Below are positions 1-9,440 of a stretch of DNA of 43,942 nt, one piece after another. The notes below the pieces were generated by a model. That model was given only the letters and a program-made list of their open reading frames with translations. It searched no databases and had not been told where the DNA came from. Position numbers and translations under genes: made by a program. The stretch is from an uncultured Verrucomicrobia subdivision 3 bacterium (GTDB lineage Bacteria; Verrucomicrobiota; Verrucomicrobiia; Limisphaerales; UBA11358): the NCBI GenBank assembly GCA_903833055.1, contig CAILDU010000148.1, positions 1 through 43,942 on the forward strand, read 5' to 3'. How positions within the stretch are numbered: position 1 is the stretch's first letter; every line of letters begins with the position of its first letter.

Positions 1-379
1 GTGGTTTTGATTGCCAAAAAGGTGATTCCGATCCAAATTGATTTGAGCGAAATGACATTTCTCCTATTGGTTTATGTTCATACTTAATTCGATTTAGTTC
101 ATGATTTAACTTGTTTCTTAGTTCTATAACTTCTCTAGAATATTTGAAATTATCTTGTTTAATATCTTGTATTTGCTGTTTTAGTTCTGATGTTTTATTA
201 TAAATTGTGACACTTTCAATAGTGGCTTGATTTTTGATTTTTTTAATCTCACTTCTTAATTCACGGAAATCTTCTTTAAGTGCTCTTAAACGTCGTAAGG
301 TATAGATCAATAAGGCTATAGCACCAATACTTCCAACAGTGCCAATACTTCCTAAAATCAATGGTAGTTGTTCTTTCAC
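1..379 (-). CDS. Partial hypothetical protein with N-terminal TM helix and coiled-coil (runs off left edge)
   Basis: Not in ORF track (GTG start, edge-truncated). Reverse strand from GTG at 379 is open to base 1: VKEQLPLILGSIGTVGSIGAIALLIYTLRRLRALKEDFRELRSEIKKIKNQATIESVTIYNKTSELKQQIQDIKQDNFKYSREVIELRNKLNHELNRIKYEH...; AAGGA ribosome-binding-like site just upstream; markedly AT-rich. Confidence 0.7.
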   Translation of the reverse strand, partial: MKEQLPLILGSIGTVGSIGAIALLIYTLRRLRALKEDFRELRSEIKKIKNQATIESVTIYNKTSELKQQIQDIKQDNFKYSREVIELRNKLNHELNRIKYEHKPIGEMSFRSNQFGSESPFWQSKP

Positions 380-1038
380 GGATATTTCCTTCTCTATTTA
401 ATTTTTGCCCATTGTTCAGCCAAAACACCAACAACATTCCTCATATCGGCCAAAGCATCACCACCGACAACCAACCCAATCTCGTCGTCTCTGAATGGAG
501 TGGTGGGGCTCATTGCTGTTTCACCTACCACATCTTTCAAATCGGCAATCAGTTCAAATATCTTGGAAGTGTCGAGGGGGTCAATTCAGGCGTGGATTTC
601 AAGGACGTAAATCGGAACGGGGATTTGAGGCTGGTCGTTTATGATTGGACCTTTGAATACTGGCATGCCGGTTTTTCTGATTCCCCCTCTGCTCAAGTCA
701 TTCTGCGTTATCAGAAGGGGAAGTATAAACCAGATCTGGAGCTGATGAGGAAACCCGCGCCAACTCAACAAACGCTTAAAGCAAAGGCAAAGGAGATTGA
801 AAAGGCTTTTGGTGAAGTTGTCTCCGATCATGACCAGGCTTTTTCAGCACCATCCGTGTTGTGGGGCGAAATGCTAGACATCATTTACAGTGGAAACATG
901 AAGTCAGCTTGGGAATTGCTGGATCTGAGCTGGCCGACCGACAAACCAGGTAAATCAAAGTTTAGAAAGGCGTTCTTGAAGCAGCTGTCCACCAGTCCCT
1001 ACTACCGCTACATCTCACTCAAAAGCTTTCAGAACTGA
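361..1038 (+). CDS. Hypothetical protein with FG-GAP/VCBS-like segment; 5' end possibly truncated
   Basis: ORF; segment NLVVSEWSGGAHCCFTYHIFQIG...VDFKDVNRNGD resembles hypothetical proteins with calcium-loop-like repeats; first ~25 residues overlap the start region of the minus-strand ORF, so true start uncertain. Confidence 0.55.
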   Translation: MVVVLSRIFPSLFNFCPLFSQNTNNIPHIGQSITTDNQPNLVVSEWSGGAHCCFTYHIFQIGNQFKYLGSVEGVNSGVDFKDVNRNGDLRLVVYDWTFEYWHAGFSDSPSAQVILRYQKGKYKPDLELMRKPAPTQQTLKAKAKEIEKAFGEVVSDHDQAFSAPSVLWGEMLDIIYSGNMKSAWELLDLSWPTDKPGKSKFRKAFLKQLSTSPYYRYISLKSFQN

Positions 1039-1041
1039 CGC

Positions 1042-1254
1042 TCAAAACTGGTCTGGAAAAATGTCGCCAAGCTTGATTTTGAGCTTCGCCATCACGGTTT
1101 CAAGTTTCCGCAAAGTGATATGACGATCTCCAGTTTCGAGTTTGTGGATCATCGTGGCTGAAATACCAACTTTTTTGGCAAACAGGGCATACGACAAGTC
1201 GCCCCGTTTTTGGCGGAGATATTTTGCCAACTGAGCATCCAGACCGTTGCGCAT
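1042..1254 (-). CDS. XRE/Cro-CI family helix-turn-helix regulator
   Basis: 70 aa; LAKYLRQKRGDLSYALFAKKVGISATMIHKLETGDRHITLRKLETVMAKLKIKLGDIF is a typical HTH_3 fold. Confidence 0.88.
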   Translation of the reverse strand: MRNGLDAQLAKYLRQKRGDLSYALFAKKVGISATMIHKLETGDRHITLRKLETVMAKLKIKLGDIFPDQF

Positions 1255-1332
1255 AATCTGAATGTTGGCGGATTTCTCATTTACTATGGTAAATGTCCTG
1301 CTTGACTTGGAATTTGGGTCGAAGGCAGAATC

Positions 1333-1713
1333 TTGGGTATGAATACCGGCAAAACGTGGAATCTTTCTTCACAGGCCGTTGGGGTCCTAATCGCCATCTG
1401 CTTGGGCGCAATCTTCTATTTAGGATACAAAAGCGCTTCAAAAGTCCCCGATGCACCGCTCATCATCATGTGGCGCCCTTCTGCTATCAGCGGGCTTGTG
1501 ATGCAGGTCCACAACACGGGCGGCAATTATTTGAGTTGTGCTTTGGCCGTGGTCAATACGACACAAGGTCAGCGCCAAAATTATTCATTTTCACTAGATC
1601 CCCACGGTGAAAAGGAAGTCGGATTGTTGGAATGCAACTGGCAGTTTGAACATGGTGAGTCGGGAAACATTCAGGTGGAGGGATACACGAAAAAGGAGTT
1701 CACCGTTCCTTGA
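1333..1713 (+). CDS. Hypothetical single-pass membrane protein
   Basis: 126 aa ORF; N-terminal hydrophobic helix AVGVLIAICLGAIFYLGY; preferred over overlapping 1293 frame. Confidence 0.55.
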   Translation: MGMNTGKTWNLSSQAVGVLIAICLGAIFYLGYKSASKVPDAPLIIMWRPSAISGLVMQVHNTGGNYLSCALAVVNTTQGQRQNYSFSLDPHGEKEVGLLECNWQFEHGESGNIQVEGYTKKEFTVP

Positions 1714-1771
1714 TGAAAAACGGGCGCAATTCTTTGGGCTGTTCAGCAACTACGTCATCCAAATTATCGAT

Positions 1772-2491
1772 GTGAAAACATTTTTTTGGATCGTTGTTGC
1801 GTGTGCCGGCTTGAGTTGGGGATACGCCTATTTGATGGAGAAAAGGATTCTGGGCAGCCAAGATTTTCAAAGCTTTTATCAACAGAAGCAGGACAGCGAC
1901 CACCAAATTGATCTGCTCTATGAAAAGATTTCCCCGATAAATTCAGGCGTGAGCAATCTGGTGGCGCAGATAAACGACATCGATCACAGCATTTCATCCC
2001 TTGCAACTGAAGCGGACAAATTGGTGCTTGAACGGACATCGCTCAGGGCAGAATACGACAGCACGCTTTCCCTCCCAACTCTGGTAAGCATGGGCGCACG
2101 GTCTTTTTTTGACGGTTTAACGCTGGGACAATTTGCAGAAAAAGGGCCAATGACGGAATCGCTAAAATTTCAAAACTGGTTGACCGACGTTTCAAAAAGG
2201 GATGCCGTCACCATTGAACGAGCCAACCAAATTCGCCAAAAGTGGGTGAACTTGGAGCAAGCGAGAAAGAGCGAGGCCACTGAATTGCTCAAGTTAAGGG
2301 AGCAAGGAATGGAATTGATAAAGCCTTTTACCGACGAATTGTGGCCCAAAAACGAGGAGTTGGTTTACAAGTTGAAGCCGTATCGGGATGAACTGCAAAC
2401 ATACGACCACCAAAGAACCGTAGGAGCCTTGGTTTTTTGGCCCGCCTTATGGTTTGCTTTGACCTTGAAACGCTCTTCAAAGCCAGCCTGA
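1772..2491 (+). CDS. Hypothetical membrane protein with coiled-coil and N-/C-terminal TM helices
   Basis: In-frame GTG at 1772 inside ORF 1607..2491 gives VKTFFWIVVACAGLSWGYAYLMEKR...; the upstream ATG would overlap the preceding CDS extensively. Confidence 0.55.
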   Translation: MKTFFWIVVACAGLSWGYAYLMEKRILGSQDFQSFYQQKQDSDHQIDLLYEKISPINSGVSNLVAQINDIDHSISSLATEADKLVLERTSLRAEYDSTLSLPTLVSMGARSFFDGLTLGQFAEKGPMTESLKFQNWLTDVSKRDAVTIERANQIRQKWVNLEQARKSEATELLKLREQGMELIKPFTDELWPKNEELVYKLKPYRDELQTYDHQRTVGALVFWPALWFALTLKRSSKPA

Positions 2492-2510
2492 TATTTTAAC
2501 TCGCCCAAAT

Positions 2511-3209
2511 TCAACCCAAACACTCCGGCCCATCAAATTTCGCGCTGTTGACTTGTTTTGAAACGCTACGGCAATCCATGTCATTGGCTGGGTATGGGCG
2601 CAGCAATGTTTTCAGAAACTCGGGCTCAAACTTCGGTTCCAGCCACCACGAATAATGCTCTGGGCCTAGAATCACCGGCATTCGATCATGAACCTTCGCC
2701 ACCATCTGATTCGGTGTAGTCGTAATGATGGTGAATGACTCGACGATTTGATCCAGCCCAGGCCCTGTGTCATCCAAGCCAAGTTCGCCTTCACGATGGG
2801 GTCGATGCCATTTTTCCCAAAGACCGGCGATGCAGAAGAACCCCCGGTTTTTTCGTGAGAACCAGAACGGCTGCTTTCCAGTCGACATCGCTTGCCACTC
2901 GTAAAACCCGTCTGCTGGAATGAGGCATCGCTGTTTTTCAAACGGTTTGCGATAGCTGGGTTTCTCCGTAATGGTTTCGGCGCGGGCATTGGTGAGTTTG
3001 TCGCCAATTGTTTCATCCTTGGCCCAGCTAGGAATCAGACCCCACCTCATTTCCTTGAGCACATTTTGACCGTTTTCCCAGACCAGAACTGGAACGCGAG
3101 AACGAGGGGCAATGTTGTAGCGCGGCTTGAAGTCCGCGATTTTGCAGATGAACCGGACCAGTTTTTCAAGTTCAGCCAAATCCTGCGTAATGGTGTATCG
3201 GCCGCACAT
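2511..3209 (-). CDS. yedK: SOS response-associated peptidase (SRAP/HMCES/YedK family)
   Basis: Starts MCGRYTITQDLAEL; PRYNIAPRSRVPVL, MRWGLIPSWAKD, NARAETITEKPSYRKPFEKQRCLIPADGFYEW, MPVIL: canonical SRAP motifs including catalytic Cys2. Confidence 0.96.
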   Translation of the reverse strand: MCGRYTITQDLAELEKLVRFICKIADFKPRYNIAPRSRVPVLVWENGQNVLKEMRWGLIPSWAKDETIGDKLTNARAETITEKPSYRKPFEKQRCLIPADGFYEWQAMSTGKQPFWFSRKNRGFFCIAGLWEKWHRPHREGELGLDDTGPGLDQIVESFTIITTTPNQMVAKVHDRMPVILGPEHYSWWLEPKFEPEFLKTLLRPYPANDMDCRSVSKQVNSAKFDGPECLG

Positions 3210-3227
3210 TTTAACACTGGTAGCAGG

Positions 3228-6200
3228 TCACGGAGTGGTGACGCGGTAAAACTTCTGGGCGCTGTTGAGGTTGGTATCCATGAACTGCCAGACGCCATTG
3301 GTGTCAGCGGCGTTGGTCAGAACGGGAAGCCATTGAATTGGCGGCAGGAGATTCGTGGCGGTTTGCAAAATGTAGCTGTGTCCGGGCAGGCCGGTGAGAT
3401 TGATGCTCAGGTTTGGCCCGGCTCCAAGGCTGGTGGAGAGAACCTGCGGTGGCTGCAAGGTGGACTGTGATTCCAACAAATAGAGATACGCGACTTCGTC
3501 TGAGGACAAGGCGCGGTTGTAGATACGGATGTCGTCGATCAAACCAGCAGAAAAATAATAGCCTGCATCTCCGCCAAGAATTATTGGGGCTGTTTTGGTT
3601 GCGAGTGTTCCGGATATCGCGCCATAAAACGAACCATTGATGAACATGGCAACATTAGTTCCATCTCCGGTGAATATCAGGTTATACCAGCGGTTCGTTG
3701 AAAAAGTTCCCGCCGACGCAGTGACGTCATGGCTCTGACCGTTGGAATCCTGAAAGGCAATTCCCCCGCGGCCATCCTGCCAAAAGGCGATGCTAAAAAG
3801 CCCGTCGGCGAGATTCCAACTGCCGTGCATCAGCACTCGATCAGCAGTTGGTGAAGGTAGTCGCGTCAGTTTTACCCAGAGAGAAAGTCCCAAGCCTTGG
3901 TTGTTAAGCGCAATGCTTGCGGTGCTTAAAGGGTTTGGCGTAGTGAACGAGGCTGACATTGCAGGCTGCCCGAAACGATCGGCGGATAAATCTGGAATTG
4001 AACTGAAGTTTAAACCATGCCCACTGCTGTCATTCGCATTTCCAACAAATGGATAATAGGCAACCAGCCCTTTCCAAGTCGGGTCGGCGAAGCCGGTGAG
4101 GTTGAGCAAAGCACTGGCGCTAAACACGCCCGTAACTGTATTGCTTACCGCCACGGAATAGAATCCCACATAGGCGGCCTGCACATTGCTGAAGGTTAGA
4201 GCCGAATTGGTCGCACCGGTGACGTCCACGCCGTTCTTGCGCCATTGGTAGATGAGCGGATGGTTGGCGGTGGCGGTGACGTTGAAAGTTACCATGCTGC
4301 CAGCGTTTGCTGTTTGTGCCTGTGGTTGTTGAGTGATGACCGGCACGTCGGATTCCATAGAGTAAAGTGAAGTCACTTCGTTTGACGACAGGGCACGGTT
4401 ATAGAGGCGCACGTCGTCAATTGAACCTGAAAAATAATCGTTTATTGCCCCCGCAAATTTATTGGCACCTATTCGCCAATGCGGGTTTGAAGAATAATCT
4501 GAAGCGGCAAGGTATGCGGTGGCGTGGTCAAGCCGGCCATCAATATAAACCAGCAGGCTTGATGATCCATCCATGATATAGACAGCTTGATGCCATTGGT
4601 TGCCAAGGGAGGTTTGAGTGCTAAAGACGTCGTAATCGTTTCCCGCAGACCGGGTCTCTGTCTCAACCTGAGCGGTGCCATGAATTGAAAGATTGACGGA
4701 AAATATGCTGTCGCTCCCGCCGGGGGCGTCGTAGTCCGAAATAATAACCCCACTGCCTGATGTTTTAAACCAGGTTGAGACGGTGAATTGACCAGCGGGA
4801 GCCCCCAAAGAAATATTGGTTCCACAATCAATATAGGAGTTGGTTCCGTCGAATGAATAAGCGGAAGACGCTAAACCGAAGCGGTCAAGAGCAGCGGATG
4901 CTCCATTCACGACCCCGTTATTACCGAAACCACTGACATCATTCGCATTCCCGGTGAACGTGTAATAAGCGACAAGCCCCTGCCAATTCGAAAAGCTATA
5001 GCCGTTCAAGTTTAGCGCAGCGTTGGTGCTGGTCATGCCCGCCACGCCGTTGCTGACTGCCACGGAGTAATAGCCGATTTGGTTCGGTTGAACATTGCTC
5101 AAGGTCAATGTGATGTTGGTGGCGCTGTTCAACGCGAAGCCATCTTTGAACCATTGGTAAGTAAGTGCATGGTTGGCGATGGCGGTGACGCTGAAAGCCA
5201 CCGTGCCGCCGGCGCTATCGGTTTGCGGTTGAGGCTGCTGCGTAATGATCGGCAGGTCGGCTTCCATCGCGTAAAGCGAGGACACTTCGTTAGAGGACAG
5301 GGCGCGGTTGTAGATGCGGACGTCGTCAATTTGACCCGTAAAAAACCGGTTTCCGGACGAGGGGTCATTGCCAATAACCACGGACAGCAAACTGTTCGCT
5401 GCGTTTGGGGAGTAAGCAGACTGACTAGTAAATTGGCCGTCAACATATAGACTGATCCTGGAGGTGTTGTTGACGAATACCGCTTGATGCCAGACGCCAT
5501 CGGATGAGGATTTTGAATCGAGGACCGTGAGATTCACCGCATAATTATTGAACCCGATGTCAACTGTCCCGCCATAAACCCCGAGCCGTGCACCAATCCC
5601 CCCATCACTCCTCAATTTGGTTAGAATTCCATTCTCTTTTGAAACCGTGGCATTGGTGGTTTTGAACCAGGCGGAGAACGTCATCAAATCGTATGGCGAA
5701 ATGACATTCCCAATATCGATCCAATTGGTTTCATTAAATGCGTAGGCGTTGTTGGTATTGGCAAACCGGTCACTGATCAGAACCGCTCCGAAATTGGTGC
5801 CATCATTGCCATGCCCGCTGGCATCGTTGGCATTTCCGTTGAAGGGATAATACGCCACCAAACCATTCCAGACTCCATAATCGTAGCCGGTTAAATTTAG
5901 CGAGGCGTTGGAACTCACCGTGCCCCCAAACGCATTGGTCGCCGTCAGCGCGTAATAGCCAATCGTGACCGGTTGCAGATTGGTAAGGATGAGCGTCGCA
6001 TTGGTAGCACCCGGCAGTGGAATGTCATTTAACATCCATTGCACATTGATAGGCACCGTGCCGGTGACTACGCAACTGAACGTATTCGACCCGCCAAGGA
6101 TGTTGGTTGCCGAAATCGGTTGCTGCACTACCACGGGGGCATAACCGACGTTCACCACCGCCACGCTGCTGGTCGCGCTGCCGGATGAGTTTTCCAAAAC

Positions 6201-7562
6201 CACCTGATAATTCCCGGAGTCAACGATTTGCGCTGAATTGTTGGTGTAGGCAAACGTGGCCGGTCCAGTAAGATTCGTGGTCACTGTGACGGCATTGGAG
6301 ATGGCCAGCCCATCCTTAAACCATTTCCAAGAAATCGGGGCCGTGCCGGTGGCGGAGGCGAACAGAATAAAACTGTTCCCAACGGCGATGTTGCCGCCGA
6401 TGGGTTGCTGGCTGATGGTCGGCGGGTAGTAAACGATACTGACGTTGGCCACGCTGCTGGTAAGGCTGCCCAGGGAGTTGGTGATGACCACATCGTAACT
6501 GCCGGCGTGATTGGTTTGCGCTGCCGTCACGGTGTAGCTGGAAGCGGTCGCACCCGTAATCGCTGCGCCATTGGTGCGCCATTGATAAGCGACGGTTGGC
6601 ACGCCGCTGGCCGTGACACTGACGGTGAAGTTGGAGCCGACGCCTACCGTTTTTCCCACAGGCTGAATGGTGATGGTTGGTGGATAATAGACCGTCAGCC
6701 CCGCACCGGCGCTGATGACGTTGCCGAGAAAGTTACTGACCTGGCAGGTGTAGGCGGCGGCATTGGTCGGCACTGTGCTGGCAAAAGCGAGCGAGGAGTT
6801 GGTCTGACCGGAAATGAACGTGCCGTTTTTCTTCCAATAGTAATTGAGCGGCGTGCCGGTGGCGGTGACGCTGAAACTGGCGCTTTGTCCCTGCGTCACA
6901 ATCAAGCTGGAGGGCTGGCTGGTGATGGCCGGAACGATGCCCACGTTGAGCACGGCGTTGCTGCTGGTGATGGTGCCGGCGGCATTGCTGACGCGCACGT
7001 TGTAGGTGCCGGAATCGCTGATGAAAACCCCACTGATCGAATAAGCGTTCAGGGTTGCGCCGGATATCGGCGAGCTGTCTTTATACCATTGATAGGTGAA
7101 CGGGACGGTGCCGGAGGCCACCACTATGAAAGCCACCGTCGAGCCAACATTGGTATTGGCGCTCTTGGGTTGCGTGGTGATGGTTGGGGACACAACCACT
7201 GTGAGCGAAGCAATGCTACTGGTGATGGAGCCCGAGGAATTGGTGATGCGGCAGGTGTAATTGGCCTGATCGTTCGTGGTGATCGTGGTCAGGGTGACGA
7301 CGGTCGTGGTCGCACCCGAGATAGTCGCCGCGCCAGAAACCACCCCATTAACCAGGTTGGTGCCGTTCTTGCGCCACTGGTAAGCCAGAGTGCCGCCGCC
7401 GGTGGCGGAAACGGTGAACTGAATCGTCCCGCCCACCGCCGAACTTTGGCTTGCCGGTGGCACGACGATGGAGGGAGTTTGGGCGTGGGCTGACGCAATG
7501 ATGCCCAGACAACCCCAAAGCAACAGGGGCAGAATCAACCCGGACAATTTTCCCGCATTCAT
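3228..7562 (-). CDS. Large secreted protein with multiple Ig-like domains and three LamG/concanavalin-like domains
   Basis: 1444 aa, N-terminal signal peptide; many Ig-like repeats (ITQQP...YQWFKDG...A.LTLSNVQ...YY.VAVSN) and three copies of GLVAYYPFNGNANDxSGHGN...DDVRIYNRALSSNEV. Confidence 0.93.
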   Translation of the reverse strand: MNAGKLSGLILPLLLWGCLGIIASAHAQTPSIVVPPASQSSAVGGTIQFTVSATGGGTLAYQWRKNGTNLVNGVVSGAATISGATTTVVTLTTITTNDQANYTCRITNSSGSITSSIASLTVVVSPTITTQPKSANTNVGSTVAFIVVASGTVPFTYQWYKDSSPISGATLNAYSISGVFISDSGTYNVRVSNAAGTITSSNAVLNVGIVPAITSQPSSLIVTQGQSASFSVTATGTPLNYYWKKNGTFISGQTNSSLAFASTVPTNAAAYTCQVSNFLGNVISAGAGLTVYYPPTITIQPVGKTVGVGSNFTVSVTASGVPTVAYQWRTNGAAITGATASSYTVTAAQTNHAGSYDVVITNSLGSLTSSVANVSIVYYPPTISQQPIGGNIAVGNSFILFASATGTAPISWKWFKDGLAISNAVTVTTNLTGPATFAYTNNSAQIVDSGNYQVVLENSSGSATSSVAVVNVGYAPVVVQQPISATNILGGSNTFSCVVTGTVPINVQWMLNDIPLPGATNATLILTNLQPVTIGYYALTATNAFGGTVSSNASLNLTGYDYGVWNGLVAYYPFNGNANDASGHGNDGTNFGAVLISDRFANTNNAYAFNETNWIDIGNVISPYDLMTFSAWFKTTNATVSKENGILTKLRSDGGIGARLGVYGGTVDIGFNNYAVNLTVLDSKSSSDGVWHQAVFVNNTSRISLYVDGQFTSQSAYSPNAANSLLSVVIGNDPSSGNRFFTGQIDDVRIYNRALSSNEVSSLYAMEADLPIITQQPQPQTDSAGGTVAFSVTAIANHALTYQWFKDGFALNSATNITLTLSNVQPNQIGYYSVAVSNGVAGMTSTNAALNLNGYSFSNWQGLVAYYTFTGNANDVSGFGNNGVVNGASAALDRFGLASSAYSFDGTNSYIDCGTNISLGAPAGQFTVSTWFKTSGSGVIISDYDAPGGSDSIFSVNLSIHGTAQVETETRSAGNDYDVFSTQTSLGNQWHQAVYIMDGSSSLLVYIDGRLDHATAYLAASDYSSNPHWRIGANKFAGAINDYFSGSIDDVRLYNRALSSNEVTSLYSMESDVPVITQQPQAQTANAGSMVTFNVTATANHPLIYQWRKNGVDVTGATNSALTFSNVQAAYVGFYSVAVSNTVTGVFSASALLNLTGFADPTWKGLVAYYPFVGNANDSSGHGLNFSSIPDLSADRFGQPAMSASFTTPNPLSTASIALNNQGLGLSLWVKLTRLPSPTADRVLMHGSWNLADGLFSIAFWQDGRGGIAFQDSNGQSHDVTASAGTFSTNRWYNLIFTGDGTNVAMFINGSFYGAISGTLATKTAPIILGGDAGYYFSAGLIDDIRIYNRALSSDEVAYLYLLESQSTLQPPQVLSTSLGAGPNLSINLTGLPGHSYILQTATNLLPPIQWLPVLTNAADTNGVWQFMDTNLNSAQKFYRVTTP

Positions 7563-7670
7563 AAAGATTCACAGAACTTCCAGACGGTGATGCACTTGAC
7601 ATGATGAGCGCTCCCCCGCAAGCCTGGCAAGCTGATTTGGCAACTCTCAAATATAGCGCGGTCAAAATCT

Positions 7671-9032
7671 TCAAAACAACGATCCTTGAACTTGCTTCGC
7701 CGGCCCTTCAGTTCCCCACAATTTCGTTATCATTTCTCGCTGTGGCGTGAAGGGGCATTTGGCTTTGGGCTGCTTTTGGGTTTCGTCGATGTGTTGGAGA
7801 GCTAATTGCGCACCCGTTATCAAAGCCGTCTTGCCCAACTTCTGATTCAATTCATGTGTCGCATCGTCCAGAGCGCCCCATCGCTCCTCATTCGTCCTGC
7901 CCCATAAAGTTGGATGAGTGTCTAGTCGCTCCAAATTAAACATCGCAATCCTGATTTGCCTCACCGGTCTTTGTCTCCCACCCATGATTTCCCTGAACAT
8001 CTGCTCCAAAACTGAATTGATCACCGAATTCAGAAACTGCGGATGCTTGAACCTGAAACTCGTCCCAACCTCCGTAAAATCGTTGAACCTGACGGCTAAA
8101 CTAAATTCCCTGGCCTGCATCTGTTCCCGGCGCAATTGACCAGTTAAACGCGTAGCCTCACTCAACATAAATGTCAGAGCAGCTTCGTAATCATGTTCAT
8201 CTTGAGGCAGCGTAGTGGAGCTTGAAATCGTGGTTCGGTCTTTGATTTCCAATACCAGAGGCTCGTTCCACTGCCCATTCGAGAACAACCACATCTGCTG
8301 TCCCCAAATCCCAAACTTCTGCTTCAACAACATCGAAGGAAGTTTAGCGATATGGCCGAATGTCAAAGCGCCTAACGCAGCCAAACTTCGCTGCCTATTC
8401 TTGCCAATCCCGCTCATCTCTTGAACAGGTCGGTCTTTGAGAAATTCCTTTTCTCGACCAGCTTCCACTTCCAGAAAGCCCACGCCTTTTGCAGCATCTG
8501 TCGCGAGTTTTGCCATTTTTGCAGAGTTTCCGAGGCCAGCAGTGACAGGCAATCGAACCTCTTTTTTAATGCGTGACCTAATGTTCTGGACGTAATCGGT
8601 GGGTGTTGTGTTCCTCCAAATACATTCGTCAAAACTGGTCAAATCCAGAAAGCCCTCGTCAATGCTGTAAGGAACTAAGGTCGGTGCGTATTCCTCCAAA
8701 ATCAAAAACATCTGCCTGCTCAATTCTCTGTAAGCGTCGTAGTGAGGCCGGCAAAGAACACCAGATGGACACAACCGCTTCGCCTCAAAACAAGCCGTGC
8801 CAGTCTTGATGCCGTATTTTTTAGCTAGTCGATTTGCCGCGATCACAATGCCATCGCCTCTTCTCCCACCACCGACCCAAACTGGCCTGCCTTCCAAGCT
8901 CGAATCCAAAGCAATCTCACAGCTGGCGAAAAAAGAATCGCCATCTACGTGCAGGATTCGGTTGTTGCGTCGGCTCATTGGCAGCAGACACGTTACGTCT
9001 TCCGCTGCCTCCGTCCATGCCAAGTTGTTCAC
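7671..9032 (-). CDS. Y-family (translesion) DNA polymerase, DinB/UmuC-like
   Basis: NRILHVDGDSFFASCEIA, GGGRRGDGIVIAANRLAKKYGIKTG, VPYSIDEGFLDLT; ends in QGSLF, a beta-clamp-binding-like C-terminal motif. GTG start overlaps upstream ORF stop; an internal ATG at 8978 (MSRRNNRILHVDG) is an alternative start. Confidence 0.95.
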   Translation of the reverse strand: MNNLAWTEAAEDVTCLLPMSRRNNRILHVDGDSFFASCEIALDSSLEGRPVWVGGGRRGDGIVIAANRLAKKYGIKTGTACFEAKRLCPSGVLCRPHYDAYRELSRQMFLILEEYAPTLVPYSIDEGFLDLTSFDECIWRNTTPTDYVQNIRSRIKKEVRLPVTAGLGNSAKMAKLATDAAKGVGFLEVEAGREKEFLKDRPVQEMSGIGKNRQRSLAALGALTFGHIAKLPSMLLKQKFGIWGQQMWLFSNGQWNEPLVLEIKDRTTISSSTTLPQDEHDYEAALTFMLSEATRLTGQLRREQMQAREFSLAVRFNDFTEVGTSFRFKHPQFLNSVINSVLEQMFREIMGGRQRPVRQIRIAMFNLERLDTHPTLWGRTNEERWGALDDATHELNQKLGKTALITGAQLALQHIDETQKQPKAKCPFTPQREMITKLWGTEGPAKQVQGSLF

Positions 9033-9268
9033 ACAGGTAAAAGCCTCGGAAAATAGATCGGTTTACGTTCAGGTTCTTGGCGATGGAAATGTGTAAAAAC
9101 AATTTCATGGGCGAACAGCGAAGCCCACTCAAATGCAGTGGTTCGATCTTGGTCAGTTCCGCCAATCAATTCGTGTTGGCCGTTGGGAAGCTTGACGAGT
9201 TTTGCCTGACCAAATTGACGGATCAGTGTTGTGCGATAGCGTAGTGGAATCAGATTTTTCAGTTTCAT
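9029..9268 (-). CDS. Small hypothetical protein translationally coupled to Y-family polymerase
   Basis: 79 aa MKLKNLIPLRYRTTLIRQFGQAKLVKLPNGQHELIGGTDQDRTTAFEWASLFAHEIVFTHF...; stop overlaps polymerase GTG start (GTGTGA). Confidence 0.7.
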   Translation of the reverse strand: MKLKNLIPLRYRTTLIRQFGQAKLVKLPNGQHELIGGTDQDRTTAFEWASLFAHEIVFTHFHRQEPERKPIYFPRLLPV

Positions 9269-9294
9269 ACGCCACTACTTTACGGGAGAGGGTT

Positions 9295-9309
9295 GGACAT
9301 CCGCTGTCC
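9295..9309. promoter_or_regulatory. Palindrome TGGACA-N5-TGTCCA upstream of the small ORF/Y-polymerase pair (candidate operator)
   Basis: GGACA TCCGC TGTCC (6-bp arms including flanking T9294/A9310) about 26-41 bp upstream of the ATG at 9268. Confidence 0.35.
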
Positions 9310-9440
9310 AGGTAAAATATTTATCGGGAGTATTTTCTGCAGCTACTGGAAATCGGGTCGCATTTTTATGACACAAATAGCGCTTCCCTTTTTTGGGAAT
9401 CCGTCCAAAGTTATGTCAGTTCTTTTAACAACGCAGTAAG

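Noticed and set aside
6405-7493. 362-aa plus-strand ORF
   Set aside because: Fully antisense to the clearly homologous Ig/LamG gene; G/A/D/R-rich translation typical of a shadow frame.
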